This document shows, piece after piece, positions 58,875-64,000 of a stretch of DNA of 64,000 bases. Source of the stretch: an uncultured Alphaproteobacteria bacterium. GTDB taxonomy: Bacteria; Pseudomonadota; Alphaproteobacteria; RF32; CAG-239. The notes beneath the pieces were generated by a model. That model did no database searches and was not told the DNA's origin. It saw only the letters and a program-made list of their open reading frames with translations. Within the stretch, counting starts at the first letter, position 1. Every line of letters begins with the position of its first letter. Both the position numbers and the translations under genes were made by a program. Location: NCBI GenBank assembly GCA_934254675.1, contig CAKQLP010000006.1:25512-89511 (forward strand). The letters are read 5' to 3'.

Positions 58875-59489
58875 ATGAAAATGGAACTAAGCAAAACGGA
58901 AATAAGCGAGCTTGTTTGCACGCGTGTCAGTCATGATTTGATAGGAAGTATCGGCGCCATATCCAGTGCCTTGGAATTGATAGAAGAGGATGGAGGACAA
59001 CTGGAAGAAGATACGAAAAATATCTTACAGACAGGTGCAAATACATTAATTGCTCGTCAAAAATTTTTTAGAGTCGCGTTTGGTTTAGATTCGCAAAAAA
59101 TGCAGTTGAATGATTTAGAGGTTTTATGTGAAGAATATTTGAAAACAATTGGTAGTAGAGATAATCCTATAAAATTAAAGCTACAAAGAGTTTCTAATGA
59201 ACTGGCAAAAATAGTCTGTGTTTGTGTTATGATTGCGGCGGAGCTGTATATAAAAGGCGGAGAAATCACCATCAGCGTTAGTTCGGATAACATGAAAGTG
59301 CACGCTGTTTCTGATTTTAAATTGGCGGCTTCTAAAATTTTGGCTTATCAAAAGATTTTAGCGGGAGAAAAAATAGAAGAAAATGTGTCACAATATGCGG
59401 CATTGTACTATTTACAGGCTTTATTGGGGACAGATGTTTCATTAACACTGACTTCTTCGGAAACGGAAATGGAATTAGTTGTTGGATAA
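58875..59489 (+). CDS. chpT: ChpT-like histidine phosphotransferase
   Basis: 204 residues from the ATG at 58875, which follows AGGAGAAAA. The phosphorylated histidine is H20 in ISELVCTRVSHDLIGSIGAI, the DHp-like dimer helix of the ChpT/HPTransfase family. The C-terminal part (from about 95) is a degenerate, kinase-like ATPase domain, short of ATP-binding motifs. In Caulobacter and relatives ChpT passes phosphate from CckA to CtrA and CpdR to order the cell cycle. This is a strong marker for alphaproteobacteria. Divergence is high, as is usual for the family. Confidence 0.82.
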   Translation: MKMELSKTEISELVCTRVSHDLIGSIGAISSALELIEEDGGQLEEDTKNILQTGANTLIARQKFFRVAFGLDSQKMQLNDLEVLCEEYLKTIGSRDNPIKLKLQRVSNELAKIVCVCVMIAAELYIKGGEITISVSSDNMKVHAVSDFKLAASKILAYQKILAGEKIEENVSQYAALYYLQALLGTDVSLTLTSSETEMELVVG

Positions 59490-59518
59490 ATAACGAAATA
59501 TCAATTAGTTATATGCTA

Positions 59519-59564
59519 AAAAGTGTCCCTAAAAAACGGTCGTTTTTTGGGGACATTAAATAAG
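59519..59564. repeat. Hairpin repeat, copy A (GTGTCCC family)
   Basis: Stem TGTCCCTAAAAAACG / CGTTTTTTGGGGACA with a two-base loop. A close copy is at 59659-59703. It could act as a terminator for chpT. Confidence 0.7.
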
Positions 59565-59658
59565 GAAAAAATTAATCATTTAAATATATAAAAAATATTG
59601 TAATTCTAATTAGTTATAAAACATAGTATTTTTTATTATTTGAAAAAAGCAGTCAAAA

Positions 59659-59703
59659 AAAGTGTCCCAAAATGACGGTCGTTTTTTGGGGATACTAAAT
59701 GAG
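59659..59703. repeat. Hairpin repeat, copy B (GTGTCCC family)
   Basis: Same layout as copy A with arms GTGTCCCAAAATGACG / CGTTTTTTGGGGATAC. It ends 12 bases before the third prepilin gene and overlaps its ribosome-site region, so it may hinder or regulate its translation. Confidence 0.7.
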
Positions 59704-59715
59704 AGGAAATGATAA

Positions 59716-60354
59716 ATGTTTAAAGAAATAAATCAATCCGGACGCAGTATGATAGAAATGTTAGGAGTATTGGCTATCATCGGCGTTTTAAGTGTTGGTG
59801 GCATTGCCGGATATTCAAAAGCCATGACAAAGTTTAAAATTAATAAAACCATGCAGCAGATTACAGAAATAGCCACAAATATTCGAACTCTGTATGCACA
59901 GCAAAAAGATTTTAATGGTTTAAATAATACAATGGCCATACAAATGGGGGTTGTTCCTGATGAGTTAGCAACGGGTTCTGGCGTTTCTAGCACAAACTGG
60001 GAAACAACACAAAAAATTTCTCATGTTTTTGGAGGAGATATCTTTATTACCTATGATCGGATTGAAAATAATGGCTTTGGTATTGAACTTACTGATTTAA
60101 CCAAAGAAAGCTGTATTGCTCTGGCTACCGCTGATTGGGGAACGACGGATTCATCAGGTGTTATAGGTATTATTATTGGATGGGCATCTATGCCAGGAAC
60201 TTATATATATAAATTGCCTTCTGATTCATCCTGTGGAACGGTATCGGGTGGCCAATATTCAACGTGTCCAAATTCCACCCAATCAGTATCCCCTGCGACA
60301 GCGGCCTCAATTTGCGAACAGATTCCAAATTTTGGCATTCGGTTTAGAAAATAA
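59716..60354 (+). CDS. Type IV prepilin-like protein, compact leader (locus 3)
   Basis: A 212-residue prepilin with a 9-residue leader (MFKEINQSG), cleavage after G9 and then RSMIEMLGVLAIIGVLSVGG (Glu at +5). The globular domain resembles locus 1 (KINKTMQQITEIATNIRTLY; LTDLTKESCIALATADWGTT) and ends with a disulfide-type pair (SCGTV, SICEQI). It shows that the repeat-filled leaders of loci 1 and 2 are not needed for the family. It has a ribosome site (GAGAGGAAATGATAA) and a strong terminator. Assembly proteins (PilB, PilC or PilD types) are not in this window. Confidence 0.85.
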   Translation: MFKEINQSGRSMIEMLGVLAIIGVLSVGGIAGYSKAMTKFKINKTMQQITEIATNIRTLYAQQKDFNGLNNTMAIQMGVVPDELATGSGVSSTNWETTQKISHVFGGDIFITYDRIENNGFGIELTDLTKESCIALATADWGTTDSSGVIGIIIGWASMPGTYIYKLPSDSSCGTVSGGQYSTCPNSTQSVSPATAASICEQIPNFGIRFRK

Positions 60355-60392
60355 CAAAATCCCCCTTGGTATAGAAGCAAGGGGGATTTTGT
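60354..60392. terminator. Bidirectional terminator
   Basis: A perfect 15-bp stem (ACAAAATCCCCCTTG and its complement) between the convergent prepilin and htpG genes. Confidence 0.88.
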
Positions 60393-60402
60393 AAAGTTTA
60401 GC

Positions 60403-62247
60403 TTATTTATTCCAACCGCGTAAAATATAGTCGCTGAGTTTTTCACTAAAGAAAGAGCTGTCGCTGATAGCTTCGCCTTCGGATATTTTGGCTTGGTCAA
60501 GCAACAGGCGGCAAACTTCTTCCACTGTTTGACGTTCAGAATCATTGAACATACTATCCGCTAATTTAATGATTAACGGGTGATACGGGTTTATCTCTAA
60601 AATGCGCGAACTGGCAAATGCGGTTTGTTGTTGGTGATTACGCATTAAACGCTCCAAGTGAATGCTCATTTGCCCGTTTTCCACCGTCAAACTAACCGGA
60701 CTTTTGGTCAATTTTTCCGTTGCGACAACTTTACCGACTTCATTTTTGAATAATTCTGTCATAAAATCGGTTAATTTTTTCAAACTACCTTCATCGGCTT
60801 TCGGCTCTTTGCGCTCAATTTTTAAGTCAATATCCGCTTGCGAAACATGTTTAATCGGATAACCTTTGAAGTTGGTTAAAGTCTGAACCCAAAATTCATC
60901 AATCGGGTCTGTCAACAGTAAAACTTCCAAACCTTTCTCCTTAAAAGCTTCTAATTGCGGATTATTGCGCAAAGTCGGAACATCGTCGCCGGTAATGTAA
61001 TAAATATTTGTTTGCCCTTCGTTGACGCGTGAAATATATTCATCCAGAGAAGTTAACTTGTCGAGAGAATTTGTTGAATAGAATCGCGAAAGTTCGGCAA
61101 TTTCCACACGGTTTGCAGGGTCTTCATAAATTCCTTCTTTGAACGCCATACCAAAGTTTTTCCAAAACTTCATATAGTCGTCATAATCTTCGGAGCGTTT
61201 TTTCAGCTCTTTCAAAATGCGCGAAACCGTGCCGCTACGGATTTTTGCAATCAAAGCATTTTGTTGCAACATTTCACGAGAAATATTCAACGGTAAGTCG
61301 GCACTGTCAATAATTCCCTTTACAAAGCGCAGATAAGCCGGCATCAAGTCATCAACTTTATCCGAGATAAACACGCGATTGACATAGAGTTTCAGGCTTT
61401 GTTGCCTGTCCGGTTGAAACAAGTCGTAAGGCGCTTCGGACGGAATAAACAGCAATCCGGTGTATTCAATACTTCCTTCCGCTTTGAAATGCAAACGCAT
61501 CCACGGGGTGTCAAAGTTGCGGGAAATGTGATGATAAAACTCGTTGTATTGCTCATCGGTAATTTCCGCTTTATTCTTGGTCCAAAGAGCCGAGCCGGTG
61601 TTTACGGTTTCTTCGCCGGCTTTGCCTAAATCCAAAACAATCGGATAGTTGATATGGTCGGAATAAGTGCGGATTATGTGGCGCAGATAAATCGTGTCGG
61701 TAAAGTCTTTGGCATCGTCTTTTAAAAACAGCTTGATATCCGTACCGCTTTTCTCTTTTTCTGTTTCTTCAATCTCAAAACCGTCAACGCCGTTGGAAAT
61801 CCATTTATAAGCTTGTTCTTCTCCGGCTCTTTTGGTGACTACTTCAACCTTGCTCGCCACCATAAAAGCGGAATAAAAACCCACACCGAATTTTCCGATT
61901 AAATCAACAACCGAGCCATTGTCTTTTGCGTTGTTTACAAAATCAGCCGTGCCGGATTTGGCGATGGTACTCAAATGGTTGACTAAATCGTCCTTGTTCA
62001 TGCCAATACCATTATCGCTGATGGTCAGAGTATTTTCCTCGGCGTTAGGGGTGATAATAATTTTAAATTCGCCATTATTTTTGGTAACTTCCGGTTTCAT
62101 CAACGAATAATAACGCAGCTTATCGCACGCGTCGCTGGCATTAGAAATCAGTTCTCGCAAAAAAATATATTTTTCCGAATACAGCGAGTTAATCACAATA
62201 TCCAACAGCTTGCTGACTTCGGTTTTAAACTTTTGTTTTTTACTCAT
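60403..62247 (-). CDS. htpG: Molecular chaperone HtpG (Hsp90)
   Basis: A 614-residue Hsp90. The GHKL ATPase domain is intact: FLRELISNASDACDKLRYYS, ENTLTISDNGIGMNKDDLVN, and IGKFGVGFYSAFMVASKVEV. The middle domain (ITDEQYNEFYHHISRNFDTP; LFIPSEAPYDLF; FVKGIIDSADLPLNISREML) and C-terminal dimerisation domain complete the normal length. It assists late folding under stress. Ribosome site GGAGAGATAATT. It is a single-gene unit. Confidence 0.98.
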   Translation of the reverse strand: MSKKQKFKTEVSKLLDIVINSLYSEKYIFLRELISNASDACDKLRYYSLMKPEVTKNNGEFKIIITPNAEENTLTISDNGIGMNKDDLVNHLSTIAKSGTADFVNNAKDNGSVVDLIGKFGVGFYSAFMVASKVEVVTKRAGEEQAYKWISNGVDGFEIEETEKEKSGTDIKLFLKDDAKDFTDTIYLRHIIRTYSDHINYPIVLDLGKAGEETVNTGSALWTKNKAEITDEQYNEFYHHISRNFDTPWMRLHFKAEGSIEYTGLLFIPSEAPYDLFQPDRQQSLKLYVNRVFISDKVDDLMPAYLRFVKGIIDSADLPLNISREMLQQNALIAKIRSGTVSRILKELKKRSEDYDDYMKFWKNFGMAFKEGIYEDPANRVEIAELSRFYSTNSLDKLTSLDEYISRVNEGQTNIYYITGDDVPTLRNNPQLEAFKEKGLEVLLLTDPIDEFWVQTLTNFKGYPIKHVSQADIDLKIERKEPKADEGSLKKLTDFMTELFKNEVGKVVATEKLTKSPVSLTVENGQMSIHLERLMRNHQQQTAFASSRILEINPYHPLIIKLADSMFNDSERQTVEEVCRLLLDQAKISEGEAISDSSFFSEKLSDYILRGWNK

Positions 62248-62340
62248 AATTATCTCTCCATCTAAAACTACTTATTTATATGGGATTTTATAACCCTTGG
62301 CGCAAGAGGTAAGCTGAATTTTTATGGATAAGTTCAAAAA

Positions 62341-63633
62341 TTAGTCGCTTTCTTTTATGCGTTCAATATTTGCACCCACGGCTTTGAATTTTTCTTCTAA
62401 ATGTTCATACCCTCGGTCAAGATGATAGACGCGGCTGACGATGGTTTCTCCTTCTGCCACCAAACCGGCTAAAATAAGCGCAAAAGAAGCGCGTAAATCC
62501 GTTGACATTACCGGCGCGCCGGAAAGCTTTTTTACTCCGCGCACAATGGCCGAAGCGTGACCATGAACATTGATGTTTGCGCCCATGCGAATTAGTTCAG
62601 GAACATGCATAAAGCGATTTTCCCAAATGCTTTCCGTAACCATAGCCGCGCCATTGGCCACACACATCAAAGCCATAAATTGCGCCTGTAAATCGGTTGG
62701 AAACCCTGGGTAATAATCGGTGTAAATATCCACACCTTGCAAATTTGCATGTTGAGCGTCAATAATCAAACTATTCGGTCTCCGTTCTATGGAAACGCCA
62801 GATTTTTGCAATATATCCAACGGAGATTGCAGGTAATCGGCGTCAGCATTAACCAGTTCCAAACAGCCGTGAGTAATGGCGGCGGCAACAGCGTATGAAC
62901 CGGCCTCTATACGATCGTTGATAATTTCATGGGTGACACCGTGCAATTTATCCACGCCATGAATAGTCAAAGTGGAAGTATTTGCGCCCTCAATGTCAGC
63001 CCCCATTTTGTTAAGGATATTGATAAGGTCGGCAATTTCCGGTTCTTTGGCGGCGTTTTCAATAATTGTTTCGCCATCGGCTAACGTGGCGGCCATCAAA
63101 ATGTTGCAAGTGGCGCCGACCGAGGCCGAATGGAACGTGATATGCGCACCTTTAAGGCGGTCTTTTATGTCAGCAATCACATAGCCGTTTTTAATTTCGA
63201 TATGCGCGCCCATCTGCTCAAGCGAACTCAAATGAATGTCCATTGGGCGGGCTCCGATAGCACATCCACCAGGCAAAGAAAGTTCAACGTGCCGATATTT
63301 TGTAAGCAATGGACCTAAAACATAGTATGAAGCTCGCATTTTCCGCACATAGTCATATGGTGCAACAAGATTGGTCGGGTGAGGGGTGTGATAGGTAAAA
63401 GTTTGGGTGATATGACCATTCAGTTCTTCTTGCTTGCCTTCTATTTGCGTGCCGATTTGTTGTAGTAGCAAATTAAGAGATGTTATATCAGAAAGAAACG
63501 GTAAATTACGCAAAGTCACCGGTTCATCGGTAAGAAGCGAGGCACAAATAATTGGCAAAGCGGTGTTTTTGGCTCCGCTTATAAAAACCTTGCCAAACAA
63601 CGGATTACCGCCGATAATTTTAATTTTATCCAT
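62341..63633 (-). CDS. murA: UDP-N-acetylglucosamine 1-carboxyvinyltransferase
   Basis: MurA makes the first committed step of peptidoglycan synthesis by adding enolpyruvate to UDP-GlcNAc. The 430-residue length is normal. The catalytic Cys is C124 in LSLPGGCAIGARPMDIHLSS, the residue attacked by fosfomycin, so the enzyme should be sensitive unless another mechanism protects. Other blocks: GAKNTALPIICASLLTDEPV, VRKMRASYYVLGPLL, and MATDLRASFALILAGL-like STDLRASFALILAGLVAEG. Its ATG overlaps the stop of a 49-residue gene (ATGGATAA), so the two are translationally coupled. Confidence 0.97.
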   Translation of the reverse strand: MDKIKIIGGNPLFGKVFISGAKNTALPIICASLLTDEPVTLRNLPFLSDITSLNLLLQQIGTQIEGKQEELNGHITQTFTYHTPHPTNLVAPYDYVRKMRASYYVLGPLLTKYRHVELSLPGGCAIGARPMDIHLSSLEQMGAHIEIKNGYVIADIKDRLKGAHITFHSASVGATCNILMAATLADGETIIENAAKEPEIADLINILNKMGADIEGANTSTLTIHGVDKLHGVTHEIINDRIEAGSYAVAAAITHGCLELVNADADYLQSPLDILQKSGVSIERRPNSLIIDAQHANLQGVDIYTDYYPGFPTDLQAQFMALMCVANGAAMVTESIWENRFMHVPELIRMGANINVHGHASAIVRGVKKLSGAPVMSTDLRASFALILAGLVAEGETIVSRVYHLDRGYEHLEEKFKAVGANIERIKESD

Positions 63634-63775
63634 TGTTTTGCTCCTTTTCCTGTTTACGGCGATTTAATTCTTCTTGCTGTTTTTTGCGTTTAAGCAAATT
63701 TTTTTGCAATGCTTTGGCTTCTTTTTCAAAACGCAATTGCTGTGCTGATTTTTTAGGGTTTTTAGAAGCAGACAT
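63626..63775 (-). CDS. Small basic protein coupled to murA
   Basis: A 49-residue, Lys/Gln/Glu-rich helical peptide beginning MSASKNPKKSAQQLRFEKEA. The ATG at 63775 has an excellent ribosome site (AAGGAGAATATT). Its end overlaps the murA start by 8 bases. The charged, coiled-coil-like composition may bind nucleic acid or protein; no family is recognised. The coupling suggests it sets the translation rate of murA. Confidence 0.6.
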   Translation of the reverse strand: MSASKNPKKSAQQLRFEKEAKALQKNLLKRKKQQEELNRRKQEKEQNNG

Positions 63776-63897
63776 AATATTCTCCTTAATTGTTTTGTAT
63801 AATATAAAAAATAAAAGGGCGAAATCCCAGTAAAATGTTGTTTTATAAACATCTTAAAACAGAATAAATTTTTTTTGCAAAAAAATGAAAAAAGTTC

Positions 63898-63926
63898 TTG
63901 CATTTTATTTTTAGATGGGGTAATAA
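63898..63926 (+). promoter_or_regulatory. tRNA-Gly promoter
   Basis: TTGCAT (63898-63903) and TAATAA (63921-63926) with a 17-base spacer, 20 bases before the tRNA. Confidence 0.75.
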
Positions 63927-63946
63927 ATAACCTGTTCGCAGATGAT

Positions 63947-64000
63947 GCGGGTATAGCTCAGGGGTAGAGCGCAACCTTGCCAAGGTTGATGTCGTGGGTC
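63947..64000 (+). tRNA. tRNA-Gly (anticodon GCC), 3' end beyond window
   Basis: Acceptor GCGGGTA, D arm with GCTCAGGGGTAGAGC, anticodon arm CAACC-TTGCCAA-GGTTG with anticodon GCC. The window ends in the T arm. Confidence 0.95.

Overview
The window reads as AT-rich chromosome from an alphaproteobacterium, probably a host-associated or gut lineage that ferments or lives without much oxygen (the lifestyle is inference). The signs are a LexA gene carrying the alphaproteobacterial GAAC-N7-GAAC box, a ChpT-type histidine phosphotransferase, the MCE/MlaD-DUF2155 and DUF2066-PerM gene pairs, a pta-ackA pair, a probable RquA (rhodoquinone) enzyme, and many short palindromic repeats of the alphaproteobacterial type, some inside reading frames. 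Layout: 1-6.1 kb holds a YejA-like binding protein (cut by the window edge), an unknown membrane protein, accA, lexA with a pilin-like partner, and a porin followed by a DNA glycosylase. 6.2-9.3 kb holds a flavoprotein and a metallophosphoesterase, each behind a near-identical MerR-type promoter, plus two small genes. 9.3-10.5 kb is a prepilin gene whose leader region is full of palindromic repeats and is preceded by a (CT)7 tract. 10.5-18.2 kb is cell-envelope housekeeping: a probable peptidoglycan-recycling pair (Mpl-like and LdcA-like), two HExxH membrane proteins, and tandem MCE proteins with DUF2155. 18.3-22.4 kb is a Gld-like ABC cluster. 22.4-38.5 kb is mostly core genes: ackA, pta, DUF2066-perM, lepA, cmk, rsmE, an orphan response regulator with rquA, and lysS. 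38.57-49.88 kb is a genomic island in tRNA-Glu(TTC). Its ends are perfect 41-bp direct repeats (tRNA 3' end plus terminator) exactly 11,200 bp apart. It carries a large serine recombinase, a class II Fic protein, several unknown genes, a 1,232-residue protein that looks like a nuclease-STAND NTPase defence protein, a SinR/Cas2-like protein, and a small protein with an SSB-like acidic tail. Inside it, perfect 52-bp inverted repeats bracket the Fic module, so the module may be invertible or mobile on its own. A GC-rich stretch behind a good promoter may be a structured RNA. 49.9-64 kb returns to chromosome: a second prepilin gene with the same duplicated leader and (CT)7 tract, a thioredoxin-like lipoprotein, two degenerate squalene/phytoene-synthase-like proteins coupled to trmFO, chpT, a third compact prepilin, htpG, murA, and the start of tRNA-Gly(GCC). 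The points most worth following are the island with its candidate defence protein, the inverted-repeat Fic module, and the two prepilin loci, which look like phase-variable genes both assembled in the OFF frame.
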